Positions 53,109-62,021 of a stretch of 64,000 nucleotides of DNA are shown one piece after another. The position numbers and the translations under genes are program-made. The notes below the pieces were generated by a model, which saw only the letters and a list, made by a program, of their open reading frames with translations, had not been told where the DNA came from and made no database searches. How positions within the stretch are numbered: the first letter of the stretch is position 1; the number at the start of each line of letters is the position of its first letter. Source of the stretch: Bradyrhizobium diazoefficiens (lineage in GTDB: Bacteria; Pseudomonadota; Alphaproteobacteria; Rhizobiales; Xanthobacteraceae). The DNA lies in contig NZ_CP067100.1 of the NCBI RefSeq assembly GCF_016616235.1, positions 2,849,001 to 2,913,000 of the forward strand. Reading direction: 5' to 3'.

Positions 53109-54172
53109 TCGATCCGGCATTCTGGCGCGGCAAGAAGGTCTTTCTCACCGGCCACACCGGCTTCAAGGGCGCCTGGGCTTCGCTGCTGCTGCACCGCCTC
53201 GGGGCCAGCGTCTACGGCTATGCGCTCGAGCCGACGCATCCATCCTCGCTGTTCGTGACGGCGCGGATCGCCGACGACATCAAGCACCGCATCGCCGACA
53301 TCCGCGACCTCTCCACCTTACGCGCCGCAATGGCTGAGGCCGCGCCCGACATCGTCATCCACATGGCGGCGCAGGCGCTGGTGCGGCCGTCCTACGAGGA
53401 GCCGGTCGAGACGTTTGCGACCAACGTGATGGGCACCGTGCATGTGCTGGAGGCGGCGCGGCAGCTGGCTCGCGTGCAGGTGATCCTGAACGTCACCAGC
53501 GACAAATGCTACGAGAACGACGGCGCAGGCACCGCCTTCCGCGAGGGCGACCGCCTCGGCGGCGACGATCCGTACAGCAACAGCAAGGCCTGCGCCGAGT
53601 TGGTGACGCACTCCTATCGCCACAGCTTCTTTAGAGCGAAGGGCGCGGCGCGCGTCGCGACCGCACGGGCCGGCAATGTGTTCGGCGGCGGCGACTGGGC
53701 GCGCGACCGCCTGGTGCCCGATGCGATGCAGGCCTTCCTCGCCGGCGAACCCTTACGCATCCGTAACCCCAATTCGGTGCGGCCTTGGCAGCACGCGCTC
53801 GATCCGGTGCTCGGCTATCTCACGCTGGTCGAGCGGCTGGCGGGCGAGGAGCGCTTCATCGGCGGGTGGAATTTCGGTCCCGATGCTGCGAGCGAAGTCC
53901 CGGTCGGGACCGTGGTCGAGCATCTGATCAAGCTGTGGGGCGACGGTGCGCGCTGGACCGCCGATGCCGGTCCGCATCCGCACGAAGCCGCCTATCTCCG
54001 CCTCGACTGCGCCAAGGCCCGCAGCGAGCTCGGCTGGACGCCGCGGCTTGGTCTGGCGCAGGGCCTTCGCCTGACCGTCGACTGGTACAAGGCGCTGCGC
54101 GAGGGGCGGGACCTGCGCGCATTCTCGCTCGATCAGCTCGACCAAGTCGTCGGCGCTGCGCGGGGCGGGTGA
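53105..54172 (+). CDS. rfbG: CDP-glucose 4,6-dehydratase
   Basis: This 355-residue extended SDR would turn CDP-glucose into CDP-4-keto-6-deoxyglucose. Hallmarks are the N-terminal LTGHTGFKGAWASLLLHRLG, the substrate segment MAAQALVRPSYEEPVETF, LNVTSDKCYEN and the YxxxK in DPYSNSKACAE. The start is GTG 53105, inside the rfbF stop. Its stop abuts that of the convergent phosphotransferase gene (54172/54173). No AscC/RfbH-type 3-dehydratase is in the window, so the keto sugar must be used by other enzymes, such as those at 56173-58806. Confidence 0.95.
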   Translation: MIDPAFWRGKKVFLTGHTGFKGAWASLLLHRLGASVYGYALEPTHPSSLFVTARIADDIKHRIADIRDLSTLRAAMAEAAPDIVIHMAAQALVRPSYEEPVETFATNVMGTVHVLEAARQLARVQVILNVTSDKCYENDGAGTAFREGDRLGGDDPYSNSKACAELVTHSYRHSFFRAKGAARVATARAGNVFGGGDWARDRLVPDAMQAFLAGEPLRIRNPNSVRPWQHALDPVLGYLTLVERLAGEERFIGGWNFGPDAASEVPVGTVVEHLIKLWGDGARWTADAGPHPHEAAYLRLDCAKARSELGWTPRLGLAQGLRLTVDWYKALREGRDLRAFSLDQLDQVVGAARGG

Positions 54173-55060
54173 TCAGCGCAGCTCCAGAATCTCGGTGATG
54201 CGCGCCTGCGCCGACACCGCGTGCTTCAGATACGCGCCCGAGCAGACCGCCAGATAGGATTTGAGCAGGACGACGAGCGCGAGGATCGCGCGCTCGATCT
54301 CGGGCGCAAGGCCGGTTCGGCCGAAGGCTGCCGTTTGCAGAAACGGCCGGTTCTCCATGAAGGTCAGCCAGTAGAGATAGTCGTAGCCGGCGATGCCGAG
54401 AAACGCGTCCTCCCAGTCGATGACGCGCGCTGCCATGCCCTCGAGCATGATGTTCTTCGGTCCGAAGTCGCCGTGGCAGAGCGTTGCGGGCAGATCCGCG
54501 AAGCGATCTCCGAGTAGTCTGATCAGACGGCTCACTTCGGCTGCACTTGCTTGATCCAGCAGGCCGCGGTCCGAAAGGATGTTCAGGGCGCGTTTGGCGG
54601 AGGCCAGATAGTGCTCAAACGAAGGGAGATCATCCGACCGCCAGCCGCCGAGCCGTTCGCTGCATTCGCGCGCCATCGCGGCGGCATCCGCCGATTGCAT
54701 CGGGCCTGTGAGCGGCGCGAGCGCCGGCATCAACAGGCACAGCCGGCTCATTCCGTCCGCAACCGCGACCTCGAAACGATCGAGCACGATCGCCTTGCCG
54801 TAGAGCCGTTCGAGAATATCGGCTTCCCTGGCCAGGCTGGCGCGCGCGGCGGCATCGGGAAGATGCGTCTTCAGAAACCGCTTCTCGCCGGCGATCTCCG
54901 CATCGAAGCAGATGCCGAGTGTGCCGCCGAGGACCGGCGTCACGACGGCATTGCGGCCGGATGATGGCAGCTGCTGTCGTAGCGCGGGCAGGATGCGCGC
55001 GCGATCGGCGGCGATGTCGGGACGGTCGTCGGCTTCGAAGAACGCGATCTTACCCAGCAC
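54173..55060 (-). CDS. Phosphotransferase family protein (APH/choline-kinase-like)
   Basis: This 295-residue protein-kinase-like phosphotransferase has the catalytic-loop motif CHGDFGPKNIM (H-G-D...N) and the metal-binding IDWEDAF. It would phosphorylate a small molecule or sugar; the position argues for a polysaccharide building block rather than antibiotic resistance. The start GTG 55060 lies inside the last 11 bp of the sulfotransferase gene, so the two are co-translated. Confidence 0.85.
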   Translation of the reverse strand: MLGKIAFFEADDRPDIAADRARILPALRQQLPSSGRNAVVTPVLGGTLGICFDAEIAGEKRFLKTHLPDAAARASLAREADILERLYGKAIVLDRFEVAVADGMSRLCLLMPALAPLTGPMQSADAAAMARECSERLGGWRSDDLPSFEHYLASAKRALNILSDRGLLDQASAAEVSRLIRLLGDRFADLPATLCHGDFGPKNIMLEGMAARVIDWEDAFLGIAGYDYLYWLTFMENRPFLQTAAFGRTGLAPEIERAILALVVLLKSYLAVCSGAYLKHAVSAQARITEILELR

Positions 55061-56003
55061 GATAGAGCGGGCTCAGATAGTCGATCTGGTCGTAGCCGAA
55101 ATGGCGGGCCAGCGCGGCAGTGCCCTGCGCGATCTGCTTGCGCTCCTCGTCCGAGAGCTCCTGGATCACGGCCTGGTTGTAGTCCTTGGTGCTCTTGAGC
55201 ACGGTGCCCCAGGGCGCGATGGAGTCCTTGATCTCGACGCCGTTCCAGCTCGGATAGAGCATGCTGTCGGCAAACGGCACGCCGATGAAGCTGGCCGCCT
55301 CGGTCATGAACTTGCGCTTGTCATCGACGAGGTCCTCGTAGCGGAAGATGCGCACGTTCTCGGGATACATCTTGGCGAACATCTCGACGGTCGAGTGATA
55401 GATGTTCCAGGTGATCAGGTACTTGGACAGCGGCTGCGGGAACGGACGACGTTTGGTGTCGCGATAGGCCGAGAACGGATTGCGCACGATGTGCAGGATG
55501 CGGACATTGGGGAAGTCGCGCACCATGCGGTCGGCGTCGATGCCAATGGCGGGCGAGTAGCCGACATGCACCATGCCGGGGCGCGGCCTCGTGTAGTAGT
55601 TCTCCCAAGCCGTGAAGGTCGAGCGGAAGAAGGCCTCGATCACCTTGCGGCGCGGGATCGGCGCCTCGCCGCACAGCCGGACGAATTCGGCGACACGCTT
55701 TTTCTCGTCCAGCACGCAGTCGGCATCGCGGAACTTGGAGCCGTTGCGCTTGCGCAGGAACGTCTTCAGCTCCTCGTCGATCATCTGCTCGTAGAGCTCG
55801 GTCGCGGTCAGCCCTTCCGGGAATTCGGGATAGCGGTATTGCACGCGCTCGACCGAGGCGAGGAAGTCGTTGAAGTTGCGGTTGCCGAGCTGCGACTCGA
55901 AGGGATAGACCAGCAGGTCGGGATGGCCGTCGAAGTGACGATGGGTGACGTTGCCGCCGTGCTCGAAGCCCGCGGAAACCATGGCCAGCCTGAAGTCGCT
56001 CAT
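55050..56003 (-). CDS. Sulfotransferase family protein
   Basis: This 317-residue protein starts at ATG 56003 (GAGGGG upstream); the frame is open to 56138. The PAPS 3'-phosphate-binding motif is seen in ILHIVRNPFSAYRDTKRRPF (about residues 185-205), and a C-terminal core WGTVLKSTKDYNQAVIQELS follows. The N-terminal 5'-phosphosulfate loop is not the usual GxPRSGTT (here MVSAGFEHGGNVTHRHF), so this is an atypical branch. It probably sulfates a sugar or polysaccharide. No PAPS-synthesis genes are in the window. Confidence 0.82.
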   Translation of the reverse strand: MSDFRLAMVSAGFEHGGNVTHRHFDGHPDLLVYPFESQLGNRNFNDFLASVERVQYRYPEFPEGLTATELYEQMIDEELKTFLRKRNGSKFRDADCVLDEKKRVAEFVRLCGEAPIPRRKVIEAFFRSTFTAWENYYTRPRPGMVHVGYSPAIGIDADRMVRDFPNVRILHIVRNPFSAYRDTKRRPFPQPLSKYLITWNIYHSTVEMFAKMYPENVRIFRYEDLVDDKRKFMTEAASFIGVPFADSMLYPSWNGVEIKDSIAPWGTVLKSTKDYNQAVIQELSDEERKQIAQGTAALARHFGYDQIDYLSPLYRAG

Positions 56004-56172
56004 GCGTCTACCCCTCGTGTCGTCGAACGTCGATTCCAGCCCCCGTTTAGCTGCATGGGCCGGATAATCAAGTTCGGATCGGGCTCGACCGGCACGGAAA
56101 CACCGGCCTGCACCCGTAGCGCGCGCGAAGCGGGTCATTGACGGGCCGGGGTAGCTGATCTACCCGGGGCCG

Positions 56173-57090
56173 ATGCGGGTTTTTGTCACCGGCGCGAGCG
56201 GTTTTCTGGGCTCCTATCTCGTTGCGGACCTCCTGGCGCGGGGGCACGAGGTGGCCGTCCTGCTGCGGCCGGACAGCCCTTCCTGGCGTCTTGCCGACGT
56301 CTATGACCATCTGCACGTGATTCCGGGCGCTCTGGAGCATCTCGACCGGCTGCGCGGGCCTCTCAAGGCCTTTGCGCCGCAGGCGGTTGTGCACATGGCC
56401 TGGCGCGGCGTCGCCGGCAGCGACCGCAACAGCCCCCTTCAGGCGGCCAACGTGACCGACACGGTCGAGCTTGCCGAGCTCGCCACGGAGGCCGGCGCCA
56501 AAGCCTTCGTCGGCGCCGGATCGCAGGCCGAATACGGCCCTTACGATCGCGCGATTCGCGAGGACGACGTCCCGCGGCCGACGACCCTTTACGGCATGGC
56601 CAAGCTCGCGGCCGGATCGATGGCGATGCGCCTTTGCGAGGAGCGGGGCGTGCGCGCGGCCTGGCTGCGGATTTTCTCGACCTATGGTCCCAAGGATGCG
56701 GACTACTGGCTGATCCCAAGCATGATCCGGAACCTGCGTTCCGGACAACACATGGCGCTGACGGCTTGCGAGCAGCGCTGGGGATTTTTGCACGCGCGCG
56801 ATGCCGCCGCGGCCTTCCGGCTGACGCTCATGCACGACGCTGCGAGCGGCATCTTCAACGTCGGCAGCCCGGAGGCGCCGCCGCTGCGCGAGACGGTGAG
56901 CCGGCTGCGCGATCTCGTCGATCCCGGCGCAAGCCTCGGCTTCGGTGAGTTGGCGTACCGGCCCGATCAGGTTATGATCCTGGCCGCGGACGTTTCGCGC
57001 ATGCTCGCGTTGGGCTGGAAGCCCGAAGTGCCGTTGGATCAGGGACTACGCGAGACGGTAGACTGGCATGACGCGACCAAATCTTCCTGA
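56173..57090 (+). CDS. NAD(P)-dependent sugar epimerase/reductase (extended SDR)
   Basis: This 305-residue SDR has the dinucleotide motif VFVTGASGFLGSYL, the catalytic YxxxK in TTLYGMAKLAAG and the SDR segment RIFSTYGPKDADYWLIPSMI. It resembles RfbJ/4-reductase-type proteins acting on CDP- or dTDP-keto sugars. It overlaps the split-transketolase N-half by 23 bp in another frame, so the three downstream genes form one coupled unit. A reductase acting on a CDP-4-keto sugar, or on a keto group of a branch, would fit with RfbF/RfbG upstream. Confidence 0.85.
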   Translation: MRVFVTGASGFLGSYLVADLLARGHEVAVLLRPDSPSWRLADVYDHLHVIPGALEHLDRLRGPLKAFAPQAVVHMAWRGVAGSDRNSPLQAANVTDTVELAELATEAGAKAFVGAGSQAEYGPYDRAIREDDVPRPTTLYGMAKLAAGSMAMRLCEERGVRAAWLRIFSTYGPKDADYWLIPSMIRNLRSGQHMALTACEQRWGFLHARDAAAAFRLTLMHDAASGIFNVGSPEAPPLRETVSRLRDLVDPGASLGFGELAYRPDQVMILAADVSRMLALGWKPEVPLDQGLRETVDWHDATKSS

Positions 57091-57886
57091 GCCGACGGAG
57101 TTTGCGCGGCGCATCCGCGCCCACGCGCTGCGGATGGTGCATGCCGCCAAGGCCTCGCATATCGGCGGCTGCCTTTCGATGGCGGACATCCTGGCGGTGC
57201 TGTACACGCGGATCCTGCGTCTCGATCCCGCGGAGCCGCAAGCCGCGAACCGCGATCGCTTCGTACTTAGCAAGGGCCACGCCACGGCGATCATGTACGC
57301 CACGCTCGCCGAATGCGGTTTCTTCTCGCTGGCCGAGCTCGACACCTATTGCCGCGACGGGTCGATCTTCACCGGGCACGTCAGCCACGCCGTGCCCGGC
57401 GTCGAGGTCTCGACCGGCTCGCTCGGCCATGGCCTGCCGATCGCGATCGGCATGGCGCTCGCGGCGCGCTCGGCAGGTCGCGGTGCCCGCGTGTTCTGCC
57501 TGCTCAGCGACGGCGAATGCGACGAGGGCTCGAACTGGGAGGGCATCCTGTTCGCGCCCCATCACAAGCTCGACAATCTCTGCGTCATCGTCGACTTCAA
57601 CAAGATTCAGAGTTTCGGGTCGGTCGCCGAGGTGCTGAACCTCGATCCGTTCGCCGAGAAATGGAAGGCGTTCGGCTGGCAGGTCGAGGAGATCGACGGC
57701 CACGATGTCGCTGCGCTCGAGCGCGTGCTGGGCGGCGTACCGGCGCCATCGGGCCGGCCGACCGTGGTGATCGCCCACACCGTGAAGGGCAAGGGCGTGA
57801 GTTTCATGGAGAACAAGCTCGAATGGCACTACCGCTCGCCCTCCGATGAACTGCTGGCGCAGGCGCTGGCGGAGGTCGGCGCATGA
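57068..57886 (+). CDS. Split transketolase, N-terminal (ThDP-binding) subunit
   Basis: This 272-residue protein covers the first third of a transketolase. The ThDP/Mg motif is LLSDGECDEGSNWEG...VIVDFNKIQ (SDG in place of GDG, common in split forms). SKGHATAIMYATLAECG and STGSLGHGLPIAIGMALAAR are also visible. It overlaps the SDR gene by 23 bp and its partner by 4 bp (ATGA). Housekeeping transketolase is a single chain; this pair sits among CDP-sugar genes, which argues for a special two-carbon transfer to a sugar. Confidence 0.92.
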   Translation: MTRPNLPEPTEFARRIRAHALRMVHAAKASHIGGCLSMADILAVLYTRILRLDPAEPQAANRDRFVLSKGHATAIMYATLAECGFFSLAELDTYCRDGSIFTGHVSHAVPGVEVSTGSLGHGLPIAIGMALAARSAGRGARVFCLLSDGECDEGSNWEGILFAPHHKLDNLCVIVDFNKIQSFGSVAEVLNLDPFAEKWKAFGWQVEEIDGHDVAALERVLGGVPAPSGRPTVVIAHTVKGKGVSFMENKLEWHYRSPSDELLAQALAEVGA

Positions 57887-58806
57887 GGACGACGTTCATC
57901 GAGAGCCTGTCGCAGGCGGCAAGCGAAAACCCCGACATCTGGCTGCTCTGCGGTGATCTCGGTTATTCCGTGCTGGAGCCGTTCGCGGCGAAATTCCCCG
58001 AGCGCTATCTCAACATCGGCGTTGCCGAGCAGAACATGGCGGGCATCGCCGCCGGGATCGCGCTGTCGGGCAAGACCGTCTTCATCTACTCGATCGGCAA
58101 CTTCCCGACGCTGCGCTGCCTCGAGCAGCTCCGCAACGACGTCTGCTACCACGGCGCCGACGTCAAGGTCGTGGCGGTCGGCGCCGGCTATGCCTATGGC
58201 AGCCAGGGCTACACCCATCACGCGCTGGAAGACGCCGGGATCATGTCGATGCTGCCCGGTATCGAGGTGTTCGTGCCCTGCGATCCCCAGGAGGTGCGCG
58301 CCGCAACGCATCTGATCGCAGGCAGCGGCAAACCGTCCTATCTGCGGCTCAGCCGGCAGGGCGAGCCGAATCTCGGCACTGCGGTAACCGATTTACGCAA
58401 GCCGCGGATTCTGCGGGAAGGACGGGACATCGTCATCCTCGCCTCCGGCCCGATCGCCTCCCGCGCGCTGGAGGCAGCCGAGGCGCTGGCCGGGCGCGGC
58501 GGGGACGTCGGCGTCGTCGGCGTCTCCTGCCTGAAGCCGCTCGACGAGGCCGCGATCCGCGACGCGGTGCGCGACGCATCGCTCATCGTGACGCTCGAGG
58601 AGCACATCCTGCGCGGCGGCCTGTTCAGCATGGTCGCAGGCGCCTTTGCCGGCGATGCGACAAGGCCGCCGGTCACCGGCATCGGCATTCCCGAGCAGGG
58701 CGGCAAGACCTCGAGCGCAGGATCGCGCGAGGCGCTGCTCGATGCCGCCGGCCTCTCGGCCGGGGCGATCGTCGCGCGGATCGAGCAGGCGCTGGCGAAG
58801 CGCTGA
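57883..58806 (+). CDS. Split transketolase, C-terminal subunit
   Basis: This 307-residue partner of the preceding gene has the pyrimidine-binding domain with the ThDP-activating Glu in YLNIGVAEQNMAGIAAGI, then AYGSQGYTHHALEDAGIMSM, and a C-terminal transketolase_C domain (LKPLDEAAIRDAVRDASLIV). Together the two subunits make one active site. A 1-deoxyxylulose-5-phosphate-synthase-like role is less likely given the split form. The stop lies 6 bp before the convergent glycosyltransferase stop. Confidence 0.92.
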   Translation: MRTTFIESLSQAASENPDIWLLCGDLGYSVLEPFAAKFPERYLNIGVAEQNMAGIAAGIALSGKTVFIYSIGNFPTLRCLEQLRNDVCYHGADVKVVAVGAGYAYGSQGYTHHALEDAGIMSMLPGIEVFVPCDPQEVRAATHLIAGSGKPSYLRLSRQGEPNLGTAVTDLRKPRILREGRDIVILASGPIASRALEAAEALAGRGGDVGVVGVSCLKPLDEAAIRDAVRDASLIVTLEEHILRGGLFSMVAGAFAGDATRPPVTGIGIPEQGGKTSSAGSREALLDAAGLSAGAIVARIEQALAKR

Positions 58807-58812
58807 GGCGCG

Positions 58813-59775
58813 TCAGGTTCCGGGCGGCGCCGCCGGATCGAAATTTATGCGCTCGCGCTCGAACACCACCGGCTTCTCGCGCACCTGCCCGTAGATCGCG
58901 AGCACATATTCGCCGATCATGCCCATGAAGAACAGCTGCACGCCGCCGAAGAAGAACATGGCGACGATCAGGGTGATGATGCCGGGCTCGGCGAGCTGCC
59001 GGTACAGGACGAGGCCGATCACGAAGTTGACGAGGGCATAGCCGATGCTCAGCGCCGAGATCAGGAAGCCCGCGAACAGGCCGAAGCGGACCGGAGCGGT
59101 GGTGAAGGATACCAGCCCATTGAGGCCCTGGTCGATCAGCGCGCCGGCGCGGTTCTTCGAAAACCCCTTCTTGCGCTCGCGCCAGGTGTAGGGCACGCCG
59201 ACCATGCGGCCGCCGCACTCGAATGTCATCATCCGCATGAACGGATAGGCGTCACGGACATGGCGCATGGCTTCGACGACGCGCCTGTCGACGAGCTGGA
59301 AGTCGCCGACGCCCGGAGGCACCTTGAGCTCGGAGAATCTGGTCAGCACGCGGTAGTAGGCGTCGCGCAGCCCGCGCATCAGACGGCTCTCTTCCCGGAC
59401 GGCGCGGATGCCGTAGACGATCTCGTTGCCGGCCTCCCACAGCCTGACGAATTGCGGAAGCAGCTCGGGCGGGTCCTGGAGATCGGCCGGCATGAACAGG
59501 AGGACAGCATCGCCGCTGCTCGCCATCACGCCGTTATAGGTGTTGCGCAGCGGTCCGAAATTGCGCGCGTTGACGATGATCTTCACCGCGGGATCCTGCG
59601 CTGCGATCTCGCGCAGGATCTCCATCGTGCGGTCGTCGGAGGCATTGTCGCAGAAGATGTGCTCGCGCCGATAATCCTTGAGCTCACTGTCGAAGATCTG
59701 GCGGATCGCCTGATAGCAATCCCGCACGTTCAGCTCTTCGTTGTAGCAGGGCGTGATGATGCTGATTGTCTTCAC
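58813..59775 (-). CDS. Family 2 glycosyltransferase with two membrane helices (GtrB/DPM1-like)
   Basis: This 320-residue GT-A enzyme has the N-terminal ISIITPCYNEELNVRDCYQA, the CDNASDD nucleotide motif, the PADLQDPPELLPQF motif typical of polyprenyl-phosphate glycosyltransferases, and two C-terminal helices (about 230-255 and 265-290). Such enzymes load a sugar onto undecaprenyl phosphate for use by a periplasmic membrane transferase. Two large membrane proteins upstream on the same strand (59902-61713 and 62022-63485) could be those partners. Confidence 0.9.
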   Translation of the reverse strand: MKTISIITPCYNEELNVRDCYQAIRQIFDSELKDYRREHIFCDNASDDRTMEILREIAAQDPAVKIIVNARNFGPLRNTYNGVMASSGDAVLLFMPADLQDPPELLPQFVRLWEAGNEIVYGIRAVREESRLMRGLRDAYYRVLTRFSELKVPPGVGDFQLVDRRVVEAMRHVRDAYPFMRMMTFECGGRMVGVPYTWRERKKGFSKNRAGALIDQGLNGLVSFTTAPVRFGLFAGFLISALSIGYALVNFVIGLVLYRQLAEPGIITLIVAMFFFGGVQLFFMGMIGEYVLAIYGQVREKPVVFERERINFDPAAPPGT

Positions 59776-59901
59776 GTTTGTCTCACGAAAGGCACAAGTT
59801 GGCCTGGCCGAAGCCCGGCGCGGACGCGTGGCGCAGACGACCTCGTTAACATCTAAGGTCCTGGCGAGCTAGGTCTTGCGGTTGATCGCCCAGCTGCGAG
59901 G

Positions 59902-61713
59902 TCAATCGTCACCACAACATGGAGATCGGCAGGCTCCCCCGATCGGGGCCGACTTGCTGTCAACGCGGACCATCTGCGGTTCGCTCGGGCGCGGCTCCGC
60001 ATGGCCGAGGTCCCGAATGGTGAGATAGGCCGTTTCGAACGGGCCTGGCCGGGGCCTGATTGCCGTCAAGGTGACCGTCTCAATCTGGCCGTTGGAAACG
60101 AAGTCCCCGAAACCGTACTCCGGATGGCCGCGCAACTTCTTGCAGCGGTCGACCAGCGTGGCGACGACTTTCGGAGTGAGTTCCTGGGCATAGTCGCCGG
60201 CTGAAGGGTTGATGAACTCTTGATTGGATTGGGGCAACACCGGACCGCTGCCTGGACCGGTTCTGACGAGCCATGCCAATTCATAGAACGGGAAGAAGCG
60301 ACCGAACGTCCGGTACGTCCGGTCATTCTCCACCACATACATCATGGTGCCGCTGGGCGGTACTTCTCGCCTGAAGTGATCGGCAATCTGACGGGTCTCG
60401 AGAATATCCGCCAGCATCCGGTGCATAAACGAGAAATCCAGCACCAGGAACCCGATCGCGGTGACGACTGCCGCCCTTGCAAAAAAACGGCGCGGAAACA
60501 GCAGGCGGTAGATCGCAACGATGGTAAAGCCGCTCACCAGCATCAGCGTGGTCTGATGGCGTGTCTCCCACAATCCAGAGAAGCGCGGAGGGTTGCCGAC
60601 CATCACATATGGAAAGAGTGCCGAGATGCACAGGGTGAAGGCCGCGATGACGGCGATCCATCGCTCCAACCCGGGGCGATCGCCACGCTGCTCGCTACTC
60701 GCGACAAGCGGGACGTGCCAGATGCGAACGATCGCGATCGTCAGCGCGACGATCAGTGCCACTGCAATGGCAATCTCCAACAGATCGAACCCCTTTGGCA
60801 GCAGGAGTGTGGCAGCATCGAACCCGTTTGGCAGCAGGAGTGTGGTATCAATGCCGACCTGCGCGAACAGGGTCGTGACCGTGCGTCCAAGCGCCGTCAC
60901 AGGGTCCATCTTGAACGAATTGTATTGCGCAAAGAGGCCATATGCCGGCTGAAATGTCTTCTTGGCGAGCCAGTAAGCCGGAGGCGCGAGCAGAAGTTCG
61001 CTGCGCGCCGCGATCGAGCGTGTCGCCGCGTTGATCCGGTCTCGGACCGAGGTGCTGTTCTTCGACATGCGCCATTCGTGAAGCAAAACGAGCGCGGGTG
61101 CGATCCAGCCCATCACTAGAAACGAATTGGTCGAGAACGCTAGAAACAGCAGAAGCAGAATCAGCACGCGCCGGCCGAAGGAGGGCTTGTCGAGGTCGAG
61201 CAACAACAGAAAGAGCGCGAGCACGAAGAACAGGCTCGAGAACGCGTATGGCGCTGTCGATATGAAGAAACGGGCCTGGTTCAAAGGAACCAGGACCGTG
61301 AGCAGCGCGGCCCAGAAGGCATCAACAGGCGGCCAGGCGGTGGCTCGTCGAACAATCGCATAAATCACTGGCCCGATTGCCGCAGAGAGCAGCAACACGA
61401 CGGCCGTGCAATCACGCGCCGTGCCGTAGGTCGCCAGCGGCTGCACCAGCAGGAATTGATCGCGGCGTCCCAATTGCTTGAAGAGTTCCCAGAGGTCGCC
61501 GGATCTGGCGAGCAAAACCAGCGTCCAGTCGTCCCAAAGTCTTTGGTCCGTCAGGAGCAGCGGCCCATACGCGATCAGAACCGCAAGCACGAGAACGATG
61601 GTATATTTGCGGTGAACAGATCCCGGCGAATCTGCGCAGGTCCGCAGCGTTTGCCGATCGTCCGCAACGTCGTCCGGCGGTGCAGATGGCTGCGAGGACA
61701 CTATCTGGTCCAT
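59902..61713 (-). CDS. Large polytopic membrane protein, GtrC/GT-C-like candidate
   Basis: This 603-residue protein has about 10 membrane helices and a C-terminal soluble domain (about 470-603). The second ATG (61713) is chosen because GAGAGG lies at the right distance from it; the first ATG (61719) touches that site. The early loop TDQRLWDDWTLVLLAR carries adjacent aspartates as in GT-C enzymes. It contains an 11-residue tandem duplication (LLLPNGFDAAT / LLLPKGFDLLE). Function is inferred from position next to the GtrB-like gene; no family signature is certain. Confidence 0.7.
   Translation of the reverse strand: MDQIVSSQPSAPPDDVADDRQTLRTCADSPGSVHRKYTIVLVLAVLIAYGPLLLTDQRLWDDWTLVLLARSGDLWELFKQLGRRDQFLLVQPLATYGTARDCTAVVLLLSAAIGPVIYAIVRRATAWPPVDAFWAALLTVLVPLNQARFFISTAPYAFSSLFFVLALFLLLLDLDKPSFGRRVLILLLLFLAFSTNSFLVMGWIAPALVLLHEWRMSKNSTSVRDRINAATRSIAARSELLLAPPAYWLAKKTFQPAYGLFAQYNSFKMDPVTALGRTVTTLFAQVGIDTTLLLPNGFDAATLLLPKGFDLLEIAIAVALIVALTIAIVRIWHVPLVASSEQRGDRPGLERWIAVIAAFTLCISALFPYVMVGNPPRFSGLWETRHQTTLMLVSGFTIVAIYRLLFPRRFFARAAVVTAIGFLVLDFSFMHRMLADILETRQIADHFRREVPPSGTMMYVVENDRTYRTFGRFFPFYELAWLVRTGPGSGPVLPQSNQEFINPSAGDYAQELTPKVVATLVDRCKKLRGHPEYGFGDFVSNGQIETVTLTAIRPRPGPFETAYLTIRDLGHAEPRPSEPQMVRVDSKSAPIGGACRSPCCGDD
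60784..60849. repeat. 33-bp in-frame tandem duplication
   Basis: Two 33-bp units (60784-60816 and 60817-60849), each starting ATCGAACCC and containing TTTGGCAGCAGGAGTGTGG, lie directly adjacent inside the membrane-protein gene. They differ at a few positions, so the duplication is not brand-new. They encode the repeated LLLPxGFD segment. Confidence 0.85.
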
Positions 61714-62021
61714 GCCCATCCTCTCTCGGAATCGTCACGCACTACCGCTTTCGGCACAAATCAGTGAAGTTCGGCAGCACGGACGGAGGACTTGCGATTT
61801 CTCCGTGCACAACGCGGCAAAGAGCACTTTCGGTCGGTCTCACGTGGATGTCCTGCCCTAACAACTTTCAAAACGAATTTCCATATCACACACGCTTAGC
61901 ATGAAGGCAATAGCTTCGTGCCGGGGATAGCTGATCGACAGCGGGAACTTTCGGAAGTTGCGCCTGGTCGAACTCGCGAGGACATCGCGCAGCGATGTCG
62001 GACATCTGGCCGACACCTCGT
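61714..62021. other. Intergenic region between two membrane-protein genes, with a hairpin
   Basis: These 308 bp hold no credible gene. At 61981-61999, GACATCGC-GCA-GCGATGTC is a perfect 8-bp stem 22 bp beyond the stop of the upstream minus-strand gene, a possible Rho-assisted 3' end. Base composition is lower in GC between about 61860 and 61920 (TTTCAAAACGAATTTCCATA), which may hold the promoter of the 59902-61713 gene. Confidence 0.5.
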
